The position numbers and the translations under genes were made by a program. From a virus, in the IMG/VR virus record IMGVR_UViG_3300020704_000002, positions 1-41,405 of that record: 41,405 nucleotides of DNA. One strand, 5' to 3'. Below the pieces are notes generated by a model. That model saw nothing but the letters and a program-made list of their open reading frames with translations. It was not told the origin of the DNA and did no database searches. Positions 14,975-22,955 of this stretch are shown in pieces (the first letter of the stretch is position 1; each line of letters opens with the position of its first letter).

Positions 14975-15361
14975 TCAATTTCCTTGGTTTTCAATATAAT
15001 TTTTGATTGTTTCTTCTGACGCATTTCCAATACTACAACAAAAATATCCTGATGACCATAAAATATTATTATACCAATAATCTCGTCTTAAGTCAACCCC
15101 AAATTTTTGCCAAACATGATATGTTGAATATTGTTTAATAATTTTTACAATCAACGATATTGATTGCATAGGTTTGATCTTGAGTAATATATGTATATGG
15201 TTTTTTTCATCGCCATTGATTGCTATTATTTCACAATGAATTTTCTTCAATTCTTGTTCTATTATTGAAATTGTATATTCCATTATATCAGGTCTAAGAA
15301 TTGGTTTTCTATATTTTGTTACTATTATCAAATGATAATTTAAATCTGTTTTGTTTGTCAT
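14975..15361 (-). CDS. tnpA: IS200-type Y1 transposase TnpA
   Basis: 128 residues. LIIVTKYRKPILRPDI near the start, the HUH motif in KNHIHILLKI, and the catalytic tyrosine in ETIKNYIENQ are all present, so it looks active. It nicks and rejoins single-stranded ends at the hairpin tips. Size is slightly short but within the family range. Divergent from tnpB with a 55-base shared promoter region that holds an inverted repeat (TTTTACTAAA / TTTAGTAAAA). Confidence 0.9.
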   Translation of the reverse strand: MTNKTDLNYHLIIVTKYRKPILRPDIMEYTISIIEQELKKIHCEIIAINGDEKNHIHILLKIKPMQSISLIVKIIKQYSTYHVWQKFGVDLRRDYWYNNILWSSGYFCCSIGNASEETIKNYIENQGN

Positions 15362-15416
15362 AGCGAAAATTTGATTTTACTAAATAATAGTATATATAAT
15401 AACTTTTAGTAAAACA

Positions 15417-16601
15417 ATGTTTATTAGACAAAATTACAGAATTTATCCAAATAAAGAGCAATCAGCTACACTTAACCAATGGTTAGGTCAAGCCAGATTT
15501 ATCTGGAATTACATGTTGTCTAAAAATATTGAATCGTATAATGATACAAAAAATTTCATATTTAAATATAATATGAATAATATGTTACCAGAACTAAAAG
15601 ATTCTGTTGATTATAATTGGTTAAAAGAAATTCCTTCGCAATGTTTACAACAAAAATGTCAAGATTTAGATACAGCTTTAAAATCATCATTTAAAAGTAA
15701 AACAAATAGAAAAGGTTTTCCGAAATTTAAATCAAAAAAGATTGATGAATCGGGTATAAGATTCCCTTCATTTAAATTTGAAGGTAATCGTATAGTTTTA
15801 CCTAAAATGAAATCTGGTATAAAAATCAAACTCCATAGAGAATTATTAGGCAAAAAAGGTTCTTTAACATTATCTAAAGATAAAATTGGTAATTATTTCG
15901 TTTCAATTTTGGTAGAAATTTCTGATGATTATTTTTCAAAACCTATAACAGAAATAAAATCTGCTATTGGTATAGATGTTGGTTTAAAAGAATTTGCAAT
16001 AACATCTGATGCAGAAATAATCAATAACCCAAAATTTTACCGTAAAGCTGAAAAGAAAATAAAAAAATCTCAAAAATCATTATCAAGAAAAAATAAAGGA
16101 TCTTCTAATAGAGAAAAATCCAGAAAAAAATTAGCAAAAATACATTTAAAAGTAAAAAACCAAAGAAAAGATTTTAGCAAACAAAACGCATATTCGATAG
16201 TCAAGAATAACGATTTGATTGCTGTTGAAACATTAAATATCCAAGGAATGATTAAAAATCATAAACTTGCTAAATCCATTGCTGATGTGAGTTGGTATCA
16301 ATTTCATCAAGATTTACAATGGCAGTGTAAAAAGCAAGGTAAAGAATTTGTAAAAATCAATCAATGGATACCTTCAAGTAAAAAATGTTCTTGTTGTGGT
16401 AACATAAAATCAGACTTAACATTATCCGATAGAATATATGAATGTTCTTGTGGATTAAAATTAGATCGAGATTTAAATGCTTCAATTAACATTTTAAATG
16501 AAGGGTTAAAATTTTACAATACCGTAGGAACTACGGAAATTAACGCTTGTGGAAATATGATTCAAGGTATTGAATCAGCCCAAGAAGCCATAATCCTTTA
16601 G
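15417..16601 (+). CDS. tnpB: TnpB RNA-guided nuclease
   Basis: 394 residues. N-terminal RIYPNKEQSATLNQWLGQAR, RuvC-I AIGIDVGLKEFAI (Asp), RuvC-II LIAVETLNIQGM (Glu), zinc finger KCSCCGNIKS with a CSCG partner, RuvC-III LDRDLNASINI (Asp). All catalytic residues are present. TnpB proteins use an RNA from the element's right end (omega RNA) to cut DNA, which favours retention of the element; the guide would overlap the 3' end of this gene and the flank after about 16610. Confidence 0.9.
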   Translation: MFIRQNYRIYPNKEQSATLNQWLGQARFIWNYMLSKNIESYNDTKNFIFKYNMNNMLPELKDSVDYNWLKEIPSQCLQQKCQDLDTALKSSFKSKTNRKGFPKFKSKKIDESGIRFPSFKFEGNRIVLPKMKSGIKIKLHRELLGKKGSLTLSKDKIGNYFVSILVEISDDYFSKPITEIKSAIGIDVGLKEFAITSDAEIINNPKFYRKAEKKIKKSQKSLSRKNKGSSNREKSRKKLAKIHLKVKNQRKDFSKQNAYSIVKNNDLIAVETLNIQGMIKNHKLAKSIADVSWYQFHQDLQWQCKKQGKEFVKINQWIPSSKKCSCCGNIKSDLTLSDRIYECSCGLKLDRDLNASINILNEGLKFYNTVGTTEINACGNMIQGIESAQEAIIL

Positions 16602-16603
16602 GG

Positions 16604-16783
16604 TTATGGTAGTTCACAAACTTCTCCAGCATCTTTTGTGATTTGTAAAATCATTTCTTTACCAATAACAAAATTGATTGTGGTGTGTTCAATGTTAGCA
16701 GGGTAAAATGCTAAAGCCAATTTACTTTGATATTCAGGAGCATTGGGGTGGTAATGGTCAGCCATCAATTCATTTAAGGTCAT
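16604..16783 (-). pseudogene. small gene probably truncated by the IS at its 3' end
   Basis: The frame reads MTLNELMADHYHPNAPEYQS to GEVCELP and stops inside the IS right-end hairpin. If the IS (about 14930-16610) is removed, the frame continues CEL-KDIKIMK and stops, ending just before the early promoter at 14860. The original protein was therefore probably about 64 residues; most of it is intact and might still work. Confidence 0.55.
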
Positions 16784-16797
16784 TTAATTTTCCTGTT

Positions 16798-17079
16798 TTA
16801 TAAATTTCTGCTATTTCCCAAGCATAACCATATAGTTTCATCATTTACTCCAAAATGTTGTTTAATCTGTTGAGCCATATCCCAATACTCTGGTCTAACT
16901 CCAGTTTGGCTAGGCGCAAAATCAATCCAGTCTGTCCCCTTTGCTATAATCTGTTCAGCGCATTCATTTACAATCAACTCGGCAAACTTTGTTGGGTCTA
17001 ATACAGTTTCACAATATGAATAATCACCAACCGTTATATAACTTCTAAGAGCTAATTCTTTAATTAATTCACTATTCAT
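16798..17079 (-). CDS. small protein of the FAELIVKE type
   Basis: 93 residues. MNSELIKELALRSYI and DPTKFAELIVNECAEQI match the module also seen at 13771, 19292 and 25805; ends with IKQHFGVNDETIWL. Function unknown. Confidence 0.65.
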   Translation of the reverse strand: MNSELIKELALRSYITVGDYSYCETVLDPTKFAELIVNECAEQIIAKGTDWIDFAPSQTGVRPEYWDMAQQIKQHFGVNDETIWLCLGNSRNL

Positions 17080-17360
17080 TTATTCTTCCCATAATGTTTG
17101 AGCAAACCTGTATAAGCAGGTTGATTCTTTCTTTTATTATAATAAGACTTAGGTTTTGGCATGAGTTTAGCATATTTTTCAACAAGAACCCTATCAAAAT
17201 TATACCCTCTTATTTCAGTATTGGATGATGAATATGTTATAGTATGAACCCCTTCATTACATATTATAGTATATATTTTACCAGGTTCTGTAATTTTAAA
17301 TCTCATATTACAATTATAACATATACCATCTCTATTAGATATAGTTAATGTTGTACTCAT
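17076..17360 (-). CDS. hypothetical protein with CxxC
   Basis: 94 residues from the ATG at 17360, which overlaps the upstream stop (TAATG). CYNCNMRFKITEPGKIY near the start; basic C-terminus KSYYNKRKNQPAYTGLLKHY. Unknown. Confidence 0.55.
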   Translation of the reverse strand: MSTTLTISNRDGICYNCNMRFKITEPGKIYTIICNEGVHTITYSSSNTEIRGYNFDRVLVEKYAKLMPKPKSYYNKRKNQPAYTGLLKHYGKNK

Positions 17361-17554
17361 TACCACTTTTCTATAACAGTTGAAAATGTTCCTTCAATAT
17401 CTCCCATCTTACATTCAAATTCTACAGTAAGAACAGAAGAATCTAAACTATTATATGATTGTCTTAAGAAAAAGCTATCCATTTTATGGGGTATTTTAGA
17501 TAATACATTTTGAATAATGTCTAATTGCCCAACATCTAATCTAATTTCATTCAT
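17360..17554 (-). CDS. hypothetical protein
   Basis: 64 residues from the ATG at 17554 with AGAGGT upstream. MNEIRLDVGQLDIIQNVLSK opening, beta-rich end. Overlaps its upstream neighbour by 8 bases. Confidence 0.55.
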   Translation of the reverse strand: MNEIRLDVGQLDIIQNVLSKIPHKMDSFFLRQSYNSLDSSVLTVEFECKMGDIEGTFSTVIEKW

Positions 17555-17891
17555 ATTTACCTCTGATTTTATGTTCTCTTTCAGCATATATTATGCCATC
17601 AGAATAACCATCTCGATAATCTTCACTTAGATCGCAGATTTTTAAATGATTATCTACTTGATCAAGATCAATAGGATCGCGTTTTGGTGGTGCTAGGTAT
17701 AGTGGTATCGAATTGCCGTAATCTACCTTATATAAATTACCGTAAGTTTTGTCTTTCCAAGCCACAGGTTCTTGCTCGGGTCTAGCAAGGAGTTCCTCTA
17801 CTTCGTTTATAAATTCACACGCTTCATCATCTGGCGTAATTGTTTCAATTATTTGAGCAGCTTTCTTTAACAACTCTCGTTCTTTACTCAT
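17547..17891 (-). CDS. Ea22-like accessory protein
   Basis: 114 residues. MSKERELLKKAAQIIETI, EELLARPEQEPVAWKD and PLYLAPPKRDPIDLDQV are modules of the Ea22/Ead family that phages shuffle freely. Function unknown. Confidence 0.7.
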   Translation of the reverse strand: MSKERELLKKAAQIIETITPDDEACEFINEVEELLARPEQEPVAWKDKTYGNLYKVDYGNSIPLYLAPPKRDPIDLDQVDNHLKICDLSEDYRDGYSDGIIYAEREHKIRGKYE

Positions 17892-17893
17892 CG

Positions 17894-18244
17894 CTATGCT
17901 CCTATACCGTGATGTTTTTCTATCGCTGTAGTATAAATCTTAGAAAATATAGGGAAATATACTAACGTTTTAGTTTCTTTAACTTCTCTGACAATCTTTT
18001 TTGGTATATTCATCCAAATATTGTTTCTTAAAATTGAATAACATGTCTCTCTTTCAATAATTCATTCAAAAGTTTGCCAACTATCATAATAATGGGAATT
18101 TGGTATAAAATGTTTTGGGGCTCTTGATGACTTATGATACATTTTAGCAAACTCAGCACCACCCAAATTGGGCTCGTATGAATTATAATTATCATTATCT
18201 CCATCATACGGATAAAACTCAACTTCACCACAATAATCTAACAT
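17894..18244 (-). pseudogene. Ea22-like gene with an in-frame TGA
   Basis: The ATG at 18244 (TAATG overlap) opens MLDYCGEVEFYPYDGDND and runs to SWQTFE, then TGA at 18064-18062. The same frame continues without a start, IIERETCYSILRNNIW, then MNIPKKIVREVKETKTLVYF and ends AIEKHHGIGA at 17894. That tail is the usual C-terminus of Ea22-type proteins, so the two parts belong to one gene split by a nonsense codon. A restart at the ATG at 18013 is possible. Confidence 0.6.
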
Positions 18245-18474
18245 TATAGTATATCTCTTTTACTTTTCAAATAGTTTCTGAATATAGTTAATGCATCCCT
18301 TACTGTTATGACAGGAGCAGTATCGAATGATGTTTGGTAGCATTTATCATGGATTTGTTTTATAACATCTTCTAATTCTACGGGCTCTCGTTTTGGTGGT
18401 GTAAAACTTATAGTTGGCCGTTTTAGTTCAGCCAATGCTGTTTCTAATGCTTCAATAAGTTTATCTTTATTCAT
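18244..18474 (-). CDS. Ea22-like accessory protein
   Basis: 76 residues from the ATG at 18474 with GGAGGTGGGGA upstream, overlapping the stop of the next gene. Contains TPPKREPVELEDVIKQI, the proline-lysine module shared with neighbours. Confidence 0.65.
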   Translation of the reverse strand: MNKDKLIEALETALAELKRPTISFTPPKREPVELEDVIKQIHDKCYQTSFDTAPVITVRDALTIFRNYLKSKRDIL

Positions 18475-18896
18475 TCCCCACCTCCAATGCCGTGTGCTTT
18501 TTCTATAATCCGCACTAACTGTACAAACCCTTTCCATTCTTTCTTTAATAATATCTCGCAGATAGCTTCATCACTTAAAGGCTCACGTTTTAAATCTTGC
18601 TCGGCTTGTGCATAACCTTTTTTAAATTCTTTTAAACCTTGTCGTGGCGTTAAAGGCTCGGGTTCTGACTCAACCATTACAGAAGCTCTACCCGCTTCAT
18701 AAGCATCATAGACATTACTAACGGAAACACCGTTAGGCATAACAGCAGCCATAGAAACTGAAGTTTGTTTATCTGTTGTAGGCTCTGGCTCAGGTTGGGC
18801 TAGGAGTTCTTCGGTTTTATCATATAACTCGCTAAAATCATCCGTATCTCGTGCTCCTTTGTACCATCTATAAAGTAACTCTCTTTCTTTACTCAT
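18471..18896 (-). CDS. Ea22-like accessory protein
   Basis: 141 residues. MSKERELLYRWYKGARD, EELLAQPEPEP, a GYAQAEQDLKREPLSDEAI module and the terminal RIIEKAHGIGGGE are diagnostic of Ea22/Ead mosaic proteins. It shares its N-terminus with the 17547 gene and its C-terminus with those at 17894 and 26932, showing module exchange inside this window. Confidence 0.75.
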   Translation of the reverse strand: MSKERELLYRWYKGARDTDDFSELYDKTEELLAQPEPEPTTDKQTSVSMAAVMPNGVSVSNVYDAYEAGRASVMVESEPEPLTPRQGLKEFKKGYAQAEQDLKREPLSDEAICEILLKKEWKGFVQLVRIIEKAHGIGGGE

Positions 18897-19203
18897 CTGT
18901 ATTTTCTCTATATAAAGGTCTAATGTTAAATGCTACATCATATACACCATGAGCAATTTCTTCTGATGTAGTGACATTATCGAATATAACCTCAACAGGA
19001 GTACCATATTTCGCTAAATCATACATCCAAGCAACAGGTCTTTTCTCAGGATATGTAAGACGTTTTTCAATTACATTTGCTTGCAGTATTTGTATTTTTT
19101 TGGACATACCAGTTCGTAAATTTCGTGCTATACATCCCAATAAATCTCGATCATAAAAACTTAAATGGTCTTTTTCTAACAACTCGTGTTTAAAATAATT
19201 CAT
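18889..19203 (-). CDS. hypothetical protein with PVAWM module
   Basis: 104 residues from the ATG at 19203 (AGGA 8 bases upstream); the longer frame overlaps a membrane gene. KRPVAWMYDLAKYGTPVEVI resembles the DUF551/Ea22-type substrate-like module. Function unknown. Confidence 0.6.
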   Translation of the reverse strand: MNYFKHELLEKDHLSFYDRDLLGCIARNLRTGMSKKIQILQANVIEKRLTYPEKRPVAWMYDLAKYGTPVEVIFDNVTTSEEIAHGVYDVAFNIRPLYRENTDE

Positions 19204-19205
19204 CT

Positions 19206-19295
19206 TTAATCCTGTGAAATATGAAAAACTAACATTGATATAGCAATACCAATAAGAACACCAGCCAAAAATATCGGTATAATGTCTAAAATCAT
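19206..19295 (-). CDS. 29-residue membrane peptide
   Basis: MILDIIPIFLAGVLIGIAIS and a short polar end HISQD. Overlaps the upstream gene by ATGA, and its end carries the ribosome binding site of the next gene, so it fits the operon exactly. Confidence 0.6.
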   Translation of the reverse strand: MILDIIPIFLAGVLIGIAISMLVFHISQD

Positions 19296-19597
19296 GTTTT
19301 AATCGTAAAATGTTCTTTAATTTTATCTGCGCACAACCATGCAACTTCTCCTAGATCATCTTCTGCCTTATCATAAAATTCTAATGGTATAAGTTTACCA
19401 CCATTGGAAACATCATGTCCTGTATGGTTGCAGATTTTAATGCATTCTTTAACAATCAACTCGGCAAACTTTTCCACGGATATCATTCGATTCTCGAGCG
19501 GAACTCTATACCCATCTGGAGCATAGACAGTATATAAATGCACCATATAACCGTGCAAGCAACTTTCCATAGCAAGTTCTTCAATCTTTTTGTTCAT
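19292..19597 (-). CDS. small protein of the FAELIVKE type
   Basis: 101 residues from the ATG at 19597. MNKKIEELAMESCLHGYM, EKFAELIVKECIKICNHTGH and AWLCADKIKEHF match the module at 16798 and 25805 and place a cysteine-histidine pair after the core. Confidence 0.65.
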   Translation of the reverse strand: MNKKIEELAMESCLHGYMVHLYTVYAPDGYRVPLENRMISVEKFAELIVKECIKICNHTGHDVSNGGKLIPLEFYDKAEDDLGEVAWLCADKIKEHFTIKT

Positions 19598-19934
19598 CAC
19601 TGGGTTCCTTTAATTTCTTTTCAAGTTTCTTAATATCACTTTTAAGATTATAAATCTCAGATTCTTTCCAATCTAATTTTGATCTCATATCTGCTAGTTT
19701 ATCAAAATCATTAGGATCTGTCAAACTTAAATCTTCTTCTGGATATATCATAAACTTATTATCATCCCAATCAAATCCTTTGTTTGCCCATTTTATATCC
19801 ATACACGGTGTACCAGCAATTGCTCCTGCCTTTTGAATTGGAATACAAACACGAATGGATTCTGGATTACGATTAGTTTGTTCACACATTATAATATCAC
19901 GTTCTATGATATCATATAACTGTTTTAGGTTCAT
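19581..19934 (-). CDS. conserved phage protein, unknown function
   Basis: 117 residues. MNLKQLYDIIERDIIMCEQ, VCIPIQKAGAIAGTPCMDIK and KGFDWDDNKFMIYPEEDLS look like a conserved small phage domain, followed by a coiled-coil tail rich in lysine and glutamate. Confidence 0.6.
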   Translation of the reverse strand: MNLKQLYDIIERDIIMCEQTNRNPESIRVCIPIQKAGAIAGTPCMDIKWANKGFDWDDNKFMIYPEEDLSLTDPNDFDKLADMRSKLDWKESEIYNLKSDIKKLEKKLKEPSDEQKD

Positions 19935-19935
19935 G

Positions 19936-20094
19936 CTACCATCCTTTATTTCGTTCTTCTATTCTAGCACAGTTAGAACATTTAAAAATATAGTATAATC
20001 CGTTAGGTCTACCATCAATAGATTTTGCGCCAGTGCTACTGAGTTCCCAGTTGTGCCAGCATCCGTGCCATAAGAATTGTAAAATTTTAATCAT
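19936..20094 (-). CDS. small zinc-finger-like protein
   Basis: 52 residues from the ATG at 20094. MIKILQFLWHGCWHNWELSS and FKCSNCARIEERNKG give a C, H, CxxC arrangement typical of a small phage metal-binding protein. A 13-codon frame just upstream ends in an ATGATTAA overlap with this start, so translation may be coupled. Confidence 0.55.
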   Translation of the reverse strand: MIKILQFLWHGCWHNWELSSTGAKSIDGRPNGLYYIFKCSNCARIEERNKGW

Positions 20095-20142
20095 TATCGT
20101 TTTCGTTATGTTGTTCAATTATAGTCATTTTTCAGATTTTCT

Positions 20143-20343
20143 TTAATCTTTTCGTGAATTTTTCATTATCTCCATGCAGTTTTCAAGTTGAATTTTTAAT
20201 TCTGCATTACGTTTTTCTACATTTTCAGGTAGCATGTATTCTTTATATTCATCACTTCGTTCTAAATTTTGATCTACCATTTTACATGGACAATATGGTT
20301 CGTTATACATCGGTCCCAGACATGCACACATTTTATTAATCAT
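20143..20343 (-). CDS. cysteine-rich small phage protein
   Basis: 66 residues. MINKMCACLGPMYNEPYCPC has four cysteines in a compact cluster, probably a metal site; the rest is a polar helix. Function unknown. Confidence 0.55.
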   Translation of the reverse strand: MINKMCACLGPMYNEPYCPCKMVDQNLERSDEYKEYMLPENVEKRNAELKIQLENCMEIMKNSRKD

Positions 20344-20350
20344 TTTAATC

Positions 20351-20556
20351 CTATTTTACTGTATTTTTATGACCACAAGGAGGACAACTAATAAATCTTA
20401 TAGTATCTACGCCACCAGTATAGTCGCTTTCTTTTCGCGTTTGTATATCTGCTGGAACGTATTCTAACATAGCTCCACAATTTTTACAAACTGTTTGTTT
20501 AACAACACTAGGATATGGTAGTCTGCTTTCATCAATTTTAATATAATTTTATCCAT
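20351..20556 (-). pseudogene. zinc-ribbon gene with a -1 frameshift
   Basis: The ATG at 20556 (TAATG overlap) gives MDKIILK, but the coding frame then lies one base off: IDESRLPYPSVVKQTVCKNC to SCPPCGHKNTVK, a clear CxxC..CxxC ribbon, ending at 20351. One more A in the AAAA run at about 20536-20539 would join the two parts into a 68-residue protein. Mutation, sequence error or slippage. Confidence 0.65.
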
Positions 20557-20882
20557 TACGCTGTAATCCAATCCAAATCTTCTTCAAAAATTAATGATTC
20601 TGAACCATCATAATCTTCTATACGAAATTTTTGACCTACAGGAACCCATTCTATAACCAACTGATAATATCCACCAAAATACCCATTTTCGTACTTTTCT
20701 TTAAGATATAGTAAAATGTCTTCATGAAGAATGCCATCTTCAACTGCTTTCACAACAACGGGATCAAAAACTGATTCTAATGAATCATCATCATCACCAA
20801 TCCATGTAGACCAACCAGCACCAAAACCTGGACTTACAAGAACTGCTACTTTACCCTTTCTAATTACTTTATTCACACACAC
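20556..20882 (-). CDS. conserved phage protein (KVAVLVSPGFGAGWSTW family)
   Basis: 108 residues. KVAVLVSPGFGAGWSTW near the start, FDPVVVKAVEDG and FRIEDYDGSESLIFEEDL near the end are hallmarks of a small protein found in many unrelated phages; function unknown. Confidence 0.75.
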   Translation of the reverse strand: MCVNKVIRKGKVAVLVSPGFGAGWSTWIGDDDDSLESVFDPVVVKAVEDGILHEDILLYLKEKYENGYFGGYYQLVIEWVPVGQKFRIEDYDGSESLIFEEDLDWITA

Positions 20883-20885
20883 CTA

Positions 20886-21143
20886 CTAAGCAGGAAAGTT
20901 ATTTTCTATATCAAAAATCAAGTTATCAACCATATCTAAAAAACTTTCAGAAGAAAATTCTTCATATAAAAGCCAAACTTCAGCATCAGGAAATTTTCTC
21001 ATAGAATCACAAAATGGTATACGATTACAAACTTGATCATCAACCCAGTTTTGTAACTTCTCATAGATTTCTAGCTCACCAGAATCAACTCCACAAAAAT
21101 GGTATCTGATCGCTATTTGAATTGCTTTTTCTCTTGTAGTCAT
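20886..21143 (-). CDS. hypothetical protein
   Basis: 85 residues, MTTREKAIQIAIRYHFCGVD opening, aromatic and acidic. First gene behind the promoter at 21176. Confidence 0.55.
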   Translation of the reverse strand: MTTREKAIQIAIRYHFCGVDSGELEIYEKLQNWVDDQVCNRIPFCDSMRKFPDAEVWLLYEEFSSESFLDMVDNLIFDIENNFPA

Positions 21144-21175
21144 TTTGTATTCTTATTAAATTTTAAGTATGAGTT

Positions 21176-21204
21176 ATTATACCTAACCTTATAAAAAAGG
21201 TCAA
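21176..21204 (-). promoter_or_regulatory. early sigma70-type promoter
   Basis: Minus AAAAGTGC-TTGACC, 17 bp, TATAAT, leader with AACTCATACTTAA. It sits directly after the stop of the upstream membrane gene. Confidence 0.85.
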
Positions 21205-21210
21205 GCACTT

Positions 21211-21351
21211 TTATTCATCATCTGCAAAATATTCTTTTTTGATTATTTGTTGGTTATCGCACCAAGCAATAAATTCTATAACCAAGCCAACTAAAGTAAT
21301 AAAACAAAACCCTAAAGGGATAAATACAGCTAATATTATAAACCATTCCAT
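21211..21351 (-). CDS. 46-residue membrane protein
   Basis: MEWFIILAVFIPLGFCFITL opens one long hydrophobic helix, then WCDNQQIIKKEYFADDE. Two adjacent ATGs (21354 and 21351) are possible; AGGA is better placed for the second. Overlaps the upstream gene's stop. Confidence 0.6.
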   Translation of the reverse strand: MEWFIILAVFIPLGFCFITLVGLVIEFIAWCDNQQIIKKEYFADDE

Positions 21352-21824
21352 CATATTTCCTTTTTGTGAGAATTAGGCATACCCTCTAAATAAAATTGTT
21401 CAGCATCAGATATTGTTTCAAAATAAAATGACCAATATCCATATTGACTAAAATAACACCAACTCCAATCATTATCAGTTAATGATTCATACAACCCACC
21501 AAAACCAAAAGTTTCAATACAATACTTAATCATATCCTGTAGTGTTACATAAATTTCTTTGTTAAGTGGCTTCACTACACGAATAATTTCCCAACCGTTC
21601 ATTAGAAGATAATTTTGGGCTTGTTGTTTTCCGTATGAAGAAATTCCTTTTGAATAATTTTCCATATCTTTAGGTAAAGTGATTCCTATTACATCAGGCA
21701 AAGGAATAAATTCATCCCATCTTTTATCTTTAGGTAAGTTTTCAACCTCAGTATATTTTTTTGATGTTTCTTCTAATATGGGGAAAGTACATTCAAAATA
21801 TTCAGGTGGGTTTAATTTATTCAT
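21351..21824 (-). CDS. hypothetical protein
   Basis: 157 residues. An aromatic C-terminal part (DWSWCYFSQYGYWSFYFETI) and a central helix; no family recognised. One-base overlap with the upstream start region. Confidence 0.55.
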   Translation of the reverse strand: MNKLNPPEYFECTFPILEETSKKYTEVENLPKDKRWDEFIPLPDVIGITLPKDMENYSKGISSYGKQQAQNYLLMNGWEIIRVVKPLNKEIYVTLQDMIKYCIETFGFGGLYESLTDNDWSWCYFSQYGYWSFYFETISDAEQFYLEGMPNSHKKEI

Positions 21825-22045
21825 TATAATTTGCCATAAAAGATTTCTCTAACCTCAAGGAATTTTTCTTTAAGGTCTTCTGGATTATGTTTCATATCAA
21901 ATTCATCTAATTGTTGTAGAAGTATTATTGCTTCTGCAACTAATGCTTCAGATTTTAATGGAAGATCATCTTCGGTTGCAAGGAGAGATTTGAGTAATAG
22001 TTTTATCGATTTTCTAGCAACTAAATTTTGGTTGGGTTTATTCAC
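21824..22045 (-). CDS. hypothetical protein
   Basis: 73 residues, all-helical, leucine-rich (SIKLLLKSLLATEDDLPLKS). Overlaps both neighbours by one to four bases. Confidence 0.5.
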   Translation of the reverse strand: MNKPNQNLVARKSIKLLLKSLLATEDDLPLKSEALVAEAIILLQQLDEFDMKHNPEDLKEKFLEVREIFYGKL

Positions 22046-22290
22046 AACAATTTCTCTATTTCAACAATAGTACATTTTATATCTAAAAGTTTTCCTCTTA
22101 GATTATGCCTTTCTATGTACATTAAGTTTATAATATCATCGTATAAAACATTATTATGTTTAGAAAAATTCCATTCTGATCCATAAGCTTTCATTATAAA
22201 ATGACGAGAATTATCAATTATTTGATCAAAGAATGCTATTTCATTTTCCAGTTCTTGTTTTTTTCGTAAAAATTTTTCTAATTTGCTCAT
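22042..22290 (-). CDS. coiled-coil small protein
   Basis: 82 residues with MSKLEKFLRKKQELENEIAF and a terminal helix KCTIVEIEKLL; likely an antiparallel coiled coil. Four-base overlaps on both sides. Confidence 0.55.
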   Translation of the reverse strand: MSKLEKFLRKKQELENEIAFFDQIIDNSRHFIMKAYGSEWNFSKHNNVLYDDIINLMYIERHNLRGKLLDIKCTIVEIEKLL

Positions 22291-22640
22291 CGCTTGAATG
22301 CCTCAATTTCTTCGTTAGTTAATGGTTCAAACTCGTTGATATTTAAAAATGCACCATAAGTAACACTAATATCTCCATCTTCTTTGTGTTTAATTAAAAT
22401 TCCATGTTCAGGTATATTGTCATACCATTGTTTTTTTATAACAGATTGAATTTTTTTATATATATCTCTATTTTGCAATCCAATATCTTCTAAAGTTCTA
22501 CAACATCTTTGTAGTAAATCATCACGAATTTCTATTTCAGATTTTTGTTGCTCAATCATTTTCCTCATAGTATCCAAATTCGATTTTAATGATTCTATCA
22601 TAGTATCTTTAGTTTTCCATTGTTCTTGGTCAGTAAACAT
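22287..22640 (-). CDS. hypothetical protein with N-terminal coiled coil
   Basis: 117 residues; residues 10-60 form a long heptad helix with CCRTLEDIG, followed by a small domain ending EFEPLTNEEIEAFKR. Unknown. Confidence 0.55.
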   Translation of the reverse strand: MFTDQEQWKTKDTMIESLKSNLDTMRKMIEQQKSEIEIRDDLLQRCCRTLEDIGLQNRDIYKKIQSVIKKQWYDNIPEHGILIKHKEDGDISVTYGAFLNINEFEPLTNEEIEAFKR

Positions 22641-22642
22641 AA

Positions 22643-22900
22643 TTAATCCAAATAAAAAGTTTCAATAAGAAATCCACCTTGATCATTCATCCAACCACCA
22701 TTAGGTTCTAACTCTCTGATAGTATATGAGTCACCGACTAGAACTTCCATTCTGTAAATATCACTAGTATCACCACCTATTTCTACAATGATCGTACAAC
22801 CATTTTTTAACACACCAGAATACCTAAATCGGTATTTGTAATAAGAGGAAAATGTTACTACTACATCACCATATTTTTCTATAAATTCATCGTATAACAT
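22643..22900 (-). CDS. hypothetical protein
   Basis: 85 residues, beta-rich (VVVTFSSYYKYRFRYSGVLK), first gene behind the promoter at 22927. No family recognised. Confidence 0.55.
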   Translation of the reverse strand: MLYDEFIEKYGDVVVTFSSYYKYRFRYSGVLKNGCTIIVEIGGDTSDIYRMEVLVGDSYTIRELEPNGGWMNDQGGFLIETFYLD

Positions 22901-22926
22901 ATGTATCCTATTAAATTGTATATTCT

Positions 22927-22955
22927 ATTATAACTCGATGTATGAAATTAGTCAA
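22927..22955 (-). promoter_or_regulatory. early sigma70-type promoter, copy 1
   Basis: Minus GC-TTGACT, 17 bp, TATAAT. Its -35 overlaps the stop codon of the repeat protein gene (ATTGCTTGA). About 75 bases here are nearly identical to the promoter at 23717. Confidence 0.85.

Larger units (their letters stand above)
14931..16613 (+). mobile_element. IS200/IS605-family insertion sequence
   Basis: Complete element with divergent tnpA (Y1 transposase) and tnpB. Left end hairpin CGGCAATTCATCCCTA pairs with TAGGGATGAATTGCCG (14931-14974); right end hairpin CCATAATCC/GGGTTATGG (about 16588-16609). Subterminal hairpins are the recognition sites in this family, which moves as single strands and makes no target duplication. 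Exact ends are not fixed by sequence alone; I infer the left at about 14930 and the right at about 16610. Confidence 0.85.

Noticed and set aside
18028-18231. 67-codon minus-strand ORF MVKLSFIRMMEIMIII..
   Set aside because: Shadow frame of the TGA-interrupted Ea22-like gene.
20530-20545. Programmed -1 ribosomal frameshift
   Set aside because: The site ATTAAAA is not a standard slippery heptamer; a missing A is the simpler reading.
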